A program made the translations under genes and the position numbers. Shown here piece after piece: positions 26,685 to 34,729 of a stretch of DNA of 64,000 nt. Within the stretch, counting starts at the first letter, position 1. Each line of letters starts with the position of its first letter. Where the stretch lies: NCBI GenBank assembly GCA_000169395.1, contig AAXZ01000013.1:1-64000 (forward strand). The letters run 5' to 3'. A model generated the notes under the pieces. That model ran no database searches. It had not been told where the DNA came from and saw only the letters and a program-made list of their open reading frames with translations. Source of the DNA: Rhodobacteraceae bacterium HTCC2150. Lineage in GTDB: Bacteria; Pseudomonadota; Alphaproteobacteria; Rhodobacterales; Rhodobacteraceae.

Positions 26685-27056
26685 CTATGTTAATCGTGGA
26701 TTGGCTTTTAAGCGCTGAATGGTCTCAAGTGAAAGGATGTCTCTGGCGGGAAGTTGAGATAGCTTTACGCGATCTTCGGTCGGTATAAGTCCACGCAACT
26801 GAAGTTCAAGAAACCTCAAACAGCAGACCCGTAAAAAGGACGTGAAATTCCCAACATCGTGATCTGCATCAAGGCTTTCGTTGTAAAGCCGATGCAAAAG
26901 TTGCGGAACTGTCAAATCGTCCCGATGTCCGATTGTTTCGAGAGTGCGCCAAAACATCTCTTCTAGCCGGACGCTTGTAACCATCCCATCCATTCGAAAT
27001 GATCGCGTGTGAGACGCCCAAAGTGCTGGGTCTGCATCGATAAATAATTGGCACAT
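26685..27056 (-). CDS. Ribbon-helix-helix regulator-type protein
   Basis: 123 aa. The centre fits the RHH_4-type domain: SFRMDGMVTSVRLEEMFWRTLETIG, then LLHRLYNESLDADHDVGNFTSFLRVCCLRFLE. Domains of this type bind DNA as dimers through the strand before the first helix (MVTSVRLE). The N-terminus is short (MCQLFIDADPALWASHTR). It lies downstream, on the same strand, of a VOC protein and a muconolactone-isomerase-like protein, with 22 bases between it and the latter. It may regulate that small operon, by inference only. Confidence 0.75.
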   Translation of the reverse strand: MCQLFIDADPALWASHTRSFRMDGMVTSVRLEEMFWRTLETIGHRDDLTVPQLLHRLYNESLDADHDVGNFTSFLRVCCLRFLELQLRGLIPTEDRVKLSQLPARDILSLETIQRLKANPRLT

Positions 27057-27078
27057 TATGGACGTCTCTTTCTTTTGG

Positions 27079-27393
27079 TCAGCGGCCTAGTCGTTCTTTC
27101 ACGTCTTCTGCAAAATCTTCATAACGGCGGAGAGATTTCACATCCACTTGCACAAGATGTCCCATCTTTTGCATGATGGGAAGATCAAATAAAATCCGGT
27201 CAAGATCATCCGGGGTTTCCACATCGGCAATTACAAGCACCTTGCGCTCTCCAACGACTTTCCAAAGGTCGACAACAACGCCTGCTGATTTCGCGCCCAA
27301 GGCTGCATTTGCTTCTTCGGCCCAAACGCCGAGCAAACCTTGTTGCGCCATAGTTTCATCATACTCCACTGTGAAATCTAGTCTGTAAAGCAT
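27079..27393 (-). CDS. Muconolactone delta-isomerase-like protein
   Basis: 104 aa, about family length (PF02426-type). Pattern: MLYRLDFTVEYDETM ... GLLGVWAEEANAALGAKSAGVVVDLWKVVGERKVLVIADVETPDDLDRILFDLPIMQKM. In the beta-ketoadipate pathway the true enzyme converts muconolactone to enol-lactone. No other genes of that pathway are near, so the substrate here is unknown. It lies 29 bases after the VOC gene on the same strand. Confidence 0.75.
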   Translation of the reverse strand: MLYRLDFTVEYDETMAQQGLLGVWAEEANAALGAKSAGVVVDLWKVVGERKVLVIADVETPDDLDRILFDLPIMQKMGHLVQVDVKSLRRYEDFAEDVKERLGR

Positions 27394-27422
27394 AGTTTTT
27401 CCTTTCGTTTTGGGTTAATAAG

Positions 27423-27818
27423 TTAAGCGAACCGCCCGCCTTTTTCGATTACTTCGATTTGGTATCCGTCAGGGTCTTTGATAAAAAAGAACCTCGCGAC
27501 GCGTTCACCGCCGGGGCGAAAATCCACAACATCACCCGGACTGGAGCCGACTTTAGCGGCAGTAGCATGAGCTTCTTCAAGATCATCCACGACAACAGCC
27601 AGATGGCCGTAACCATCGCCCAGATCATAAGGCGTATCGCGGCCCTTATTGACGGTAACTTCAAGTTCAAATGTAGACGTCGGAAGGGCCATATAAATGA
27701 GCGTGAAGCTCTCAAAGTCCAACCGGTCGACGACCCTTAATCCAAAAGTATCCTGGTAGAATTTCACTGACACTGCTTCATTCAAAACCCTGATCATACT
27801 GTGCACAATTTTGGTCAT
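27423..27818 (-). CDS. VOC-family (glyoxalase I-like) protein
   Basis: 131 aa with two beta-alpha-beta-beta-beta modules. Candidate metal ligands are His6 (IVHSMIRV), Glu in FELEVTVN, His in GYGHLAVVVDD and Glu in YQIEVIEKG, the H/E/H/E pattern of glyoxalase I. FFIKDPDGYQIEVIE is typical of lactoylglutathione lyases. Methylglyoxal detoxification is plausible, but other VOC activities are equally possible. First gene of a three-gene minus-strand cluster. Confidence 0.8.
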   Translation of the reverse strand: MTKIVHSMIRVLNEAVSVKFYQDTFGLRVVDRLDFESFTLIYMALPTSTFELEVTVNKGRDTPYDLGDGYGHLAVVVDDLEEAHATAAKVGSSPGDVVDFRPGGERVARFFFIKDPDGYQIEVIEKGGRFA

Positions 27819-28290
27819 GTTTTCTCCTCTGGTCGATGCATATCAGTTATCAGGTGGGGAGTGGTATTATGCCGTTACTACATTCGTTTTTAGGGTTGAG
27901 ACCACGTCTTTTGTATTGATGGGAACAAAAGGCACGATAGCCACAGACGTCAATTTTATCTCGAAATTCAAATCAATAGCCGCTTGAAGATGGTAAAGCG
28001 GTCATCGAAGTAGGCTTAATGAACGGCAGCAAAGTCCGCATAGCAGCCATTTAGCAAAAACAAATTTATTGCGAACTGATTAGGAAAGAGAAACTCTGTA
28101 GTCAGTTTTGATCAAATTTGGAGCGATTATGTGCCGAAATTTTCGGTTAAGGAGCCCTCACAACGGTCAGCGTCAAATGTGCGAAGCGTATTTGGTTGCG
28201 ATTGCAATGATTTCTGTCATCTATTGATACGCAAAGGTTCACCATGCTTGGTTGAGGTCCTCAATTAACTTTATTGAAAAGAAATGATTT
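27819..28290. other. Gap upstream of the VOC cluster, no gene seen
   Basis: About 470 AT-rich bases, probably holding the promoter of the 27818-26685 cluster. No reading frame or repeat is supported. Confidence 0.4.
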
Positions 28291-28470
28291 ATGTCCAATT
28301 CACAGACTAACATTGAAAATCTGATAGCCAGCTTAACTAAAGAAAGTCTCGAAGAAGAAATAAGGTCCTATTTCGAGATTACCCCTAAGAAATATCCGGC
28401 ATATGCAAAAAAAGTTTTGGAAAAAGAAACAGGGAAAAGCACCGAAGAAGCGCGAACCTACTTCATGTAG
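28291..28470 (+). pseudogene. Small acidic-basic protein, truncated by IS481 copy C
   Basis: ATG at 28291 gives 59 codons: MSNSQTNIENLIASLTKESL, then KKYPAYAKKVLEKETGKSTEEAR, ending TYFM where the IS TGTAG adds the stop. The length and helix-rich composition suggest a short real protein or the N-terminus of a longer one. Family not recognised. Confidence 0.45.
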
Positions 28471-29465
28471 CCTAGACGAGCCTGTGGGACACTTGTGGGG
28501 TTACTGTAGCTTGTCTCTGAGAGCTTCGTAAGGGGTCTGCCCATTGTGCGCGCCATGTGGTCTGGCGAAGTTGTAAAACCGTTCCCACTCGTCCAGCTTG
28601 GCCTCGAGATCGACATCACCCTTGTAGCTCAGGAGCTGATAGAACGCCTGTTGATCGGATCGGTGAGATCGCTCCACTTTTCCATTTAACTGGGGCGTGC
28701 CGCGTTTTATGTAGGCGTGCCTGATCCCAAGATCTTCAACATGCCAATGGAATTTGGCTTGGAACTCGTGGCCGTTATCTGTCCGCACTTCACGAATACG
28801 GAACGGGAACTTTTCAATGATGTGATCAATGAAGTCGATTGCGCTTGCCTGCGTGTGTTTCTCGTAGATCTTAAGGGCCCGAACTCTTGTCGCATCATCG
28901 ATCGCGGTGAACTGGAAGCGGCGTACTTTCTCGCCGCGTTTTCCTTTGAATGTCAGAAACTTGACGTCAACTTGGATATGGTGTCCTGGCACCTGTTTCT
29001 GATAGCGTTTTGTGTGTAATTTACGCATTCGTGTGCCTCTGGGTAGTCGGTTGAGACCATTGCGCTTGAGGATACGGTAAACCCCTGCATCCGAGATTTT
29101 GATGCCGTGATAGCGCGCCAAATACCAGACGATCCTGATGGGCCCGAGGTGATACTTGCGGCGTAGATACAGAACCTTCTCCACGATCTCTGGCGGCGTT
29201 TGATTGGCAGGGTTCTTTGGAATAGATTTGGCATTCTTCAGACCAGATTCGCCATGCTTTTGATACGCATCCCGCCATCTATAGAAGCTGGATCTCCCAA
29301 TCCCAAAATACCGACAGGCTTTGCGGGCATTGCCGATCTTTTCGGCGTGTTGAAGCACCCTCAATTTGCGTTGAATGTCGCGTTCTTCGTTCGTCATGGA
29401 AACTTCCTCCATCCCTAAATAAGGGAGTTTACAGGAAGTGTCCCGAGAGTCCGTACATATCTACA
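28466..29465 (-). mobile_element. IS481-type insertion sequence, copy C
   Basis: 1000 bp, opposite to copies B and D. The ends are TGTAG...CTACA. Flanks CTTCA and CTTTA differ by one base, a possible 5-bp target duplication with one change. Inverted partners B and D are on either side. Confidence 0.95.
28501..29397 (-). CDS. IS481-family transposase (copy C)
   Basis: 298 aa from the ATG at 29397. It differs from copies A, B and D by two residues: HVEDLGIRH for HVEDVGIRH and DQQAFYQ for DQQEFYQ. DDE residues are kept. Intact. Confidence 0.95.
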   Translation of the reverse strand: MTNEERDIQRKLRVLQHAEKIGNARKACRYFGIGRSSFYRWRDAYQKHGESGLKNAKSIPKNPANQTPPEIVEKVLYLRRKYHLGPIRIVWYLARYHGIKISDAGVYRILKRNGLNRLPRGTRMRKLHTKRYQKQVPGHHIQVDVKFLTFKGKRGEKVRRFQFTAIDDATRVRALKIYEKHTQASAIDFIDHIIEKFPFRIREVRTDNGHEFQAKFHWHVEDLGIRHAYIKRGTPQLNGKVERSHRSDQQAFYQLLSYKGDVDLEAKLDEWERFYNFARPHGAHNGQTPYEALRDKLQ

Positions 29466-30026
29466 CTTTAGTTCATCTAGAAATATCTTGGTACTACACT
29501 GCAGAAATGGCCAGCACCACTTCCGAAATCATAGCAGTTGTTGAGAAGCCTACAACCGCCCCACCAAAGTCAAAACGCCTTCTGTGTCTAACTATATGAT
29601 GACAGCCACGGCAATACCCAAGAGCCAGTTTCTGTGAAGGTTGGAGCACCTGACTGTAACCTTATCTGGTGACCATAGATACTGCAAAAATTCGAATTCA
29701 GCTGAACGGTCAAAAGTCGCACAAATTTCCATGTAAACAGTCACAATGCCCAACTCAGTTCCTTCTAAACGTCGATACACAAGTATCAGTGTAGACCCAG
29801 CTTGTTTTAAAGGGAAAATGGCTTTGTTAGCGCAATTGTGTTTAATGATATTTGCACGGAAAGAAGCAATCATAACAGGTGTATTGGATTCCACCATTTT
29901 ACTTTTTTGCTTTTTTGCTTAAAATGTAAAGGTAGGATACTGTTTAGGTAAATTTTTTATGGTTTATCATTAATAATGAATTCTGTATTTTTGTTCTAAT
30001 ATCAAACAGTAACCTAAGGAAATCAA
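29466..30026. other. Gap, no supported gene
   Basis: About 560 bases. A minus-strand frame at 29592-29897 (101 aa) has no family signal, start context or neighbour that supports it. The stretch 29900-30026 is very AT-rich and may hold the thermonuclease promoter. Confidence 0.4.
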
Positions 30027-30689
30027 TTGAAACACTTTTTAGTCGCGGCTGTTTTGGCTATTCTGCCATTGGAAATATTTGCTCAGAATTCCGAAATAGT
30101 TGGTATTGCTCAAGTCGTCGATGGGGATACTATTGAAATAGGTGACATCATATTTCGAATAAATGGGATTGATGCACCAGAATATGGGCAGAAGTGTGGT
30201 CCAGCGGAAGCTCTATGGCAATGTGGTCGAGAAGCATTGGCCCTTGTGGCCAACTTAGTCGATGGGCATGATGTACGCTGCAATCCAATTGAAAAAGACA
30301 ATTATGGCCGTGTGGTTGGAACTTGTTACGTTGGAGATCTGGACATAGGTTCCGAGGTTGTTCGGCAGGGCTTGGCTTGGGCTTTCGTTCGTTACTCAAC
30401 AATTTACATTGATGTGGAAAATGAAGCGCGTTTGTCCGGTCGCAATATTTGGAGCGGACCTGCTCAACCTGCTTGGGAATTCCGGGCTGCACGTTGGGAA
30501 ATAGAGCAACAACAAGCCCCAGATGGGTGTCCTATTAAGGGAAATATTTCTAAAAATGGAAAGATATATCACCCACCTTGGTCGCCATGGTACACAAAAA
30601 CGAAGATAAGTATCGCTAGAGGCGAACAATGGTTTTGTTCTGAAGCAGAGGCGATCGAAGCTGGGTGGAGAGCTCCAAAATGGCAATAG
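30027..30689 (+). CDS. Secreted thermonuclease (SNase-like) family protein
   Basis: 220 aa with a TTG start preceded by AAGGAAATCAA. Signal peptide at residues 1-20 (cleavage after FAQ). SNase fold: AQVVDGDTIEIGDIIFRINGIDAPEYGQ (Asp and Arg of the Ca site), then GRVVGTCYVGDLDIGSEVVRQGLAWA. The C-terminal part (CPIKGNISKNGKIYHPPWSPWYTKTKI ... FCSEAEAIEAGWRAPK) is the Cys-bearing tail often seen with this family. It would degrade nucleic acid outside the cytoplasm. Intact and convergent with a lipoprotein gene. Confidence 0.9.
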   Translation: MKHFLVAAVLAILPLEIFAQNSEIVGIAQVVDGDTIEIGDIIFRINGIDAPEYGQKCGPAEALWQCGREALALVANLVDGHDVRCNPIEKDNYGRVVGTCYVGDLDIGSEVVRQGLAWAFVRYSTIYIDVENEARLSGRNIWSGPAQPAWEFRAARWEIEQQQAPDGCPIKGNISKNGKIYHPPWSPWYTKTKISIARGEQWFCSEAEAIEAGWRAPKWQ

Positions 30690-30764
30690 CTTCAAATGTG
30701 ATCGACAATCAAAGGCTCAATTGAAGATTTAAGAAAACAAATTTTGCACGTGAGTTTTTGCTTT

Positions 30765-30986
30765 TTAGCAACGAATATTTGGGTCGGGGTTTTGCCTTAA
30801 TGAATTAGAAGCACAGGCAAGACGTTGTGCGCTTCTACGGTTTTTCTCGACCTCATTTTGTAGGCAAATCGCATAGGCAGCAGTTCCTCTTTCAAACCCA
30901 TAATCGCTACAAGAAGTCTGAGGATCACCACAAGCGCTAAGCAAAATGGCAACGGTAGTTAATGCAAAGAATTGTGTCTTTTTCAT
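30765..30986 (-). CDS. Small lipoprotein
   Basis: 73 aa. Lipobox LLSAC at residues 15-19 after a signal sequence (MKKTQFFALTTVAI), so it would be acylated on the Cys. The rest has four more Cys (SCSDYGFE, AICLQNEV, RLACASN, IRC) and no family I recognise. Confidence 0.7.
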   Translation of the reverse strand: MKKTQFFALTTVAILLSACGDPQTSCSDYGFERGTAAYAICLQNEVEKNRRSAQRLACASNSLRQNPDPNIRC

Positions 30987-31486
30987 TTATTTTCCAAAAG
31001 TTAATTTTAACACACCTGTATGGTAACTCATTTTTTTTGCAATTTCTTGATTTAGATCAATACTGTGGAATTTTTTTTTAATATATTCACATTGGTTACA
31101 CATATGGGAAAAATAAGATGTTTTTAATTAGAGGCAATGCAAGGTTTAACTCAATGCCAAGATGAGCGTTTCGACAACTTCACTGGCCCCAACCGTGCGC
31201 AAAATTGAAAAAAATTTTTCGAAACTCTATGAGCGAAGCAATAATCAAAAATTGGACTTTTACGAACTACTGCACCAACGATTTGAAAAAATCGAACCTT
31301 GACTGGCAATCTATTCTGATTTGCAATTTAGCTTTCTTTCGTAACCGAATATTGCGCCACTTTCGCCAATGAAAAGAAATATGAAAAGGCGAGAGCCACT
31401 TAGTGAAATGCAGTTTTGTCGAGTGTCGCCATATTGGTTGTGAATATCTTTTGCACGGCGGTACCGCTCTCCAACGATGAGCATTT
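30987..31486. other. AT-rich gap with one weak small reading frame
   Basis: A 45-codon frame at 31162-31299 on the plus strand (MSVSTTSLAPTVRKIEKNFS, then KLYERSNN) could be a remnant or a small gene. No other signal is seen. Confidence 0.35.
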
Positions 31487-31880
31487 CAGTACCTTTGCTT
31501 ACTTGGGATCACCCCACGAACCCCGCTTCTGGGGTCAACTACATCAACATCAAGATTTGGTATCAAGTGTACGTGTATATGGAAAACTGTCTGACCTGCT
31601 GAGGCTCATGCATTGATGCCGACGTTGAAGTCTGTGGCGGTGTCATCTCGATCGAGGATGGATTGTCGCTGTTCGTGGAGCGTTGCCTCAACCTCATTAT
31701 GTTCTGGCCGATGAAGGTCGAAATAATCAGCTACGTGCCTTTTGGGATAATGATAATGTGATGTTCAGTGACTGCAAAAGCATCCCTGATGGTAAAACAA
31801 AGTTCATTCTCAGCGATGATGCGCCCAGGCCAATCTCACAGAAGATACATCCTGCCTCACGATTACTATAGCAATTTAGG
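31487..31880 (-). pseudogene. Decayed HIT-domain gene
   Basis: Read on the minus strand: GCIFCEIGLG, then after a frameshift IIAENELCFTIRDAFAVTEH, and near the end FNVGINA, a stop, and ASAGQTVFHIHVHLIP with the HxHxH motif. VDPRSGVRGVIPSKQRY closes it. It matches the HIT part of 21975-22475 but has at least one frameshift and an in-frame stop. No HNH part was recognised. Confidence 0.75.
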
Positions 31881-32206
31881 ACACCAAGTGGGGGTATTAG
31901 TCAGTTTATTGCTTCAGCAGTCAAAGCGACTTCGGGCAAATCAGATAATGCATGAAGTCAGTTTTGAAACCTGCATTTTTACGCAATCACTTCCTGGCGG
32001 CGATTTTCAATCTATCAACGACACACAACCACAGAAACAAAAAACTCTAACGACGGACAATTTCCGTTCTATTTTTTTTTAGGCCTAACACATTTTTCAC
32101 GAAATGTAACGTAACCGTGAGCATGTGATCCAAGTTTGTAATGTCTCCGTAATCTACACGCTAACGTAAAATCGAACTCTAAAAAAACACACTCGGAGAT
32201 ACTAAA
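31881..32206. other. Gap upstream of the fasciclin gene
   Basis: About 325 bases. It ends in CTCGGAGATACTAAA, a ribosome site for the fasciclin gene. No other gene is seen. Confidence 0.4.
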
Positions 32207-32722
32207 ATGAAAACTCAAATTAAAATCGCTGCTACTGCAATCTCGATGGCACTTTCAGCATGTGCCGCTCAAGCTGACAACATTGTCGAAATTGCTGCAA
32301 ATGACGCCCGCTTCTCAACATTGGTTGCCGCAGTACAAGCCGCTGGATTAGCTGAAACCTTGTCTGGACCAGGCCCATTCACCGTGTTTGCACCATTAAA
32401 TGATGCCTTTGCTGCCCTACCAGAAGGCACTGTTGAAACATTGCTGAAGCCCGAAAATAAGGGCCAACTAACAAATGTTCTTCTTTATCACGTGGACGAC
32501 CGGAAATTGACTTCAAACATGATTCCAACTGGCTCAAATTACTTTAAGCCAATCTTGGCAAGTGAACGCCTGTGCATAACAGCTGGCGCAGAGGGAGTAT
32601 CGATTGCTGACGGCACGGGCGACATGGCCAAAGTAGTGATTGCTGACATCATTGCAGACAACGGCGTGATCCATGTCGTTGATAAAGTGTTATTGCCTGG
32701 CACTCGCCCAGCGTGCCACTGA
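32207..32722 (+). CDS. Secreted fasciclin (FAS1) domain protein
   Basis: 171 aa with signal peptide (about residues 1-23, cleavage after AQA). One FAS1 domain, nearly the whole mature protein: DARFSTLVAAVQAAGLAETL, GPFTVFAPLNDAFAALPEGTVETLL (H1 box), LTNVLLYHVDD, and IADNGVIHVVDKVLLP (H2 box). Two Cys (CITAG, ACH) may pair. FAS1 proteins are adhesion or matrix-type proteins at the cell surface. A hairpin terminator follows. Intact. Confidence 0.92.
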   Translation: MKTQIKIAATAISMALSACAAQADNIVEIAANDARFSTLVAAVQAAGLAETLSGPGPFTVFAPLNDAFAALPEGTVETLLKPENKGQLTNVLLYHVDDRKLTSNMIPTGSNYFKPILASERLCITAGAEGVSIADGTGDMAKVVIADIIADNGVIHVVDKVLLPGTRPACH

Positions 32723-32762
32723 AAATCGTTTAAACAAATAGCAGATAAAAACTAAAAAATGG

Positions 32763-32790
32763 CCAACCCTATTTATATGAATAGGGTTGG
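32763..32790 (+). terminator. Hairpin after the fasciclin gene
   Basis: CCAACCCTATT, loop TATATG, AATAGGGTTGG: an 11-bp perfect stem 40 bases after the stop. The T-run after it is broken (TGATTTATTTTG), with A-rich DNA on the other side, so it could act in both directions. Confidence 0.75.
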
Positions 32791-32986
32791 TGATTTATTT
32801 TGTCTCTTCAAAACTTATGCTGAAAGTTATGTTTAGATTTTGGGAGAGGCTGAGCCGGTAAAGCCGTCAATGGTCAAACAGCACTGATGTCAACTTCATA
32901 CGACGACGGAAACATCAGTGTAGCTGAAACGTGTTTGACGGTGAATATGATTGCAAGTGATGCCTCACTTGAAATCCTTAAAGATC

Positions 32987-33986
32987 TGTAGATATGTACG
33001 GACTCTCGGGACACTTCCTGTAAACTCCCTTATTTAGGGATGGAGGAAGTTTCCATGACGAACGAAGAACGCGACATTCAACGCAAATTGAGGGTGCTTC
33101 AACACGCCGAAAAGATCGGCAATGCCCGCAAAGCCTGTCGGTATTTTGGGATTGGGAGATCCAGCTTCTATAGATGGCGGGATGCGTATCAAAAGCATGG
33201 CGAATCTGGTCTGAAGAATGCCAAATCTATTCCAAAGAACCCTGCCAATCAAACGCCGCCAGAGATCGTGGAGAAGGTTCTGTATCTACGCCGCAAGTAT
33301 CACCTCGGGCCCATCAGGATCGTCTGGTATTTGGCGCGCTATCACGGCATCAAAATCTCGGATGCAGGGGTTTACCGTATCCTCAAGCGCAATGGTCTCA
33401 ACCGACTACCCAGAGGCACACGAATGCGTAAATTACACACAAAACGCTATCAGAAACAGGTGCCAGGACACCATATCCAAGTTGACGTCAAGTTTCTGAC
33501 ATTCAAAGGAAAACGCGGCGAGAAAGTACGCCGCTTCCAGTTCACCGCGATCGATGATGCGACAAGAGTTCGGGCCCTTAAGATCTACGAGAAACACACG
33601 CAGGCAAGCGCAATCGACTTCATTGATCACATCATTGAAAAGTTCCCGTTCCGTATTCGTGAAGTGCGGACAGATAACGGCCACGAGTTCCAAGCCAAAT
33701 TCCATTGGCATGTTGAAGATGTTGGGATCAGGCACGCCTACATAAAACGCGGCACGCCCCAGTTAAATGGAAAAGTGGAGCGATCTCACCGATCCGATCA
33801 ACAGGAGTTCTATCAGCTCCTGAGCTACAAGGGTGATGTCGATCTCGAGGCCAAGCTGGACGAGTGGGAACGGTTTTACAACTTCGCCAGACCACATGGC
33901 GCGCACAATGGGCAGACCCCTTACGAAGCTCTCAGAGACAAGCTACAGTAACCCCACAAGTGTCCCACAGGCTCGTCTAGGCTACA
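32987..33986 (+). mobile_element. IS481-type insertion sequence, copy D
   Basis: 1000 bp with TGTAG...CTACA ends. It abuts the C-terminal half of a P4-type integrase at 33987 without a gap. No target duplication visible. Confidence 0.95.
33055..33951 (+). CDS. IS481-family transposase (copy D)
   Basis: 298 aa from the ATG with GGAGGAA upstream (in-frame ATG also at 33040). Identical in protein sequence to copies A and B. Intact. Confidence 0.95.
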   Translation: MTNEERDIQRKLRVLQHAEKIGNARKACRYFGIGRSSFYRWRDAYQKHGESGLKNAKSIPKNPANQTPPEIVEKVLYLRRKYHLGPIRIVWYLARYHGIKISDAGVYRILKRNGLNRLPRGTRMRKLHTKRYQKQVPGHHIQVDVKFLTFKGKRGEKVRRFQFTAIDDATRVRALKIYEKHTQASAIDFIDHIIEKFPFRIREVRTDNGHEFQAKFHWHVEDVGIRHAYIKRGTPQLNGKVERSHRSDQQEFYQLLSYKGDVDLEAKLDEWERFYNFARPHGAHNGQTPYEALRDKLQ

Positions 33987-34373
33987 CTCTCCCAAGCCCT
34001 GCCAAAACAGATGGACGCTAAGCAACACCGCAAAAGTTTGCTTTACGACAAGGTGCCAGATTTTTTGGTTGCGCTCAGAGCCTCAAGCGCTGGTGATGCA
34101 ACAAAACTGGCGCTGGGACTGGTTATCTTGACCGCGTCAGTGTCGGGCGAAGTCCGGTTGGCACAGTGGTCGGAATTTGATCTGGACCGAGGCATCTGGA
34201 CACGCCCAGCACTGCGCATGAAGTCGAAGAAAGAACATCGCATTCGTCTTTCACCACGCGCTTTGGATCTATTGTCAAAAGAGTGGGCGCTTCGCAGTGG
34301 CAGAGGGGATGTTTTTCCGGGCACCGTTTATGGCAAGCCAATTTCGGACATTTACGGACATTACCCAAAGTAA
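33987..34373 (+). pseudogene. P4-type tyrosine recombinase, central/C-terminal fragment
   Basis: The frame is open from the IS481 end: LSQALPKQMDAKQHRKSLLYDKVPDFLVALRAS, then the Arg box LTASVSGEVRLAQWSEFDLDR (the usual Arg-bearing TGxR region reads SVSGEVR) and RMKSKKEHRIRLSPRALDLL. It ends in GTVYGKPISD, after which unrelated sequence follows; the HxxR and Tyr motifs are missing. It begins almost exactly where the fragment at 43299-43898 ends. Confidence 0.8.
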
Positions 34374-34729
34374 TGCTTAGCAAGTTTTGTGATTTCCTCG
34401 ATATCAACTGGCTTTTGAATGAAACCAACAACATTTTTATAGTTTGAAAGAATCCGATGTTTTGTTTCGTCATCGTCGATGTTTCCTGTAATCACGACAA
34501 AAGGTGTTTTAAGTCCTAGTTCCTTGTATGCTATCTTGATAAGATCCTCACCAGACCTATAAGGCATCTTCAGGTCTGTAATCACCAACTTTATCTGGTT
34601 GTTATCTCTCAGTTTTTTTAGTGCATTTGCAACATGATTAGATTGCAAACAATTTATTTCAAAGAATGTAAATACATCACATATCTCTTCGCAGATGGAG
34701 GATTCATCATCGACAATAAGGACCGTCAT
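34361..34729 (-). CDS. Single-domain response regulator
   Basis: 122 aa, a receiver domain only. Acidic pocket VDDES, phospho-acceptor Asp in LVITDLKMP, Thr in VVITGN, Lys in FIQKPVD. Its ATG overlaps the stop of the large kinase (ATGA at 34726-34729), so the two are translationally coupled. With no output domain, it would pass phosphate on or act by protein contact. Confidence 0.92.
   Translation of the reverse strand: MTVLIVDDESSICEEICDVFTFFEINCLQSNHVANALKKLRDNNQIKLVITDLKMPYRSGEDLIKIAYKELGLKTPFVVITGNIDDDETKHRILSNYKNVVGFIQKPVDIEEITKLAKHYFG

Noticed and set aside
25603-28480. GAAGTAG next to IS481 copies B and C as a split target duplication
   Set aside because: The words are offset by one base relative to the IS ends, and other copies show no such offset; chance is likely.
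29592-29897. Minus-strand frame of 101 codons
   Set aside because: No family pattern, ribosome site or neighbour supports it; the region is AT-rich intergenic.
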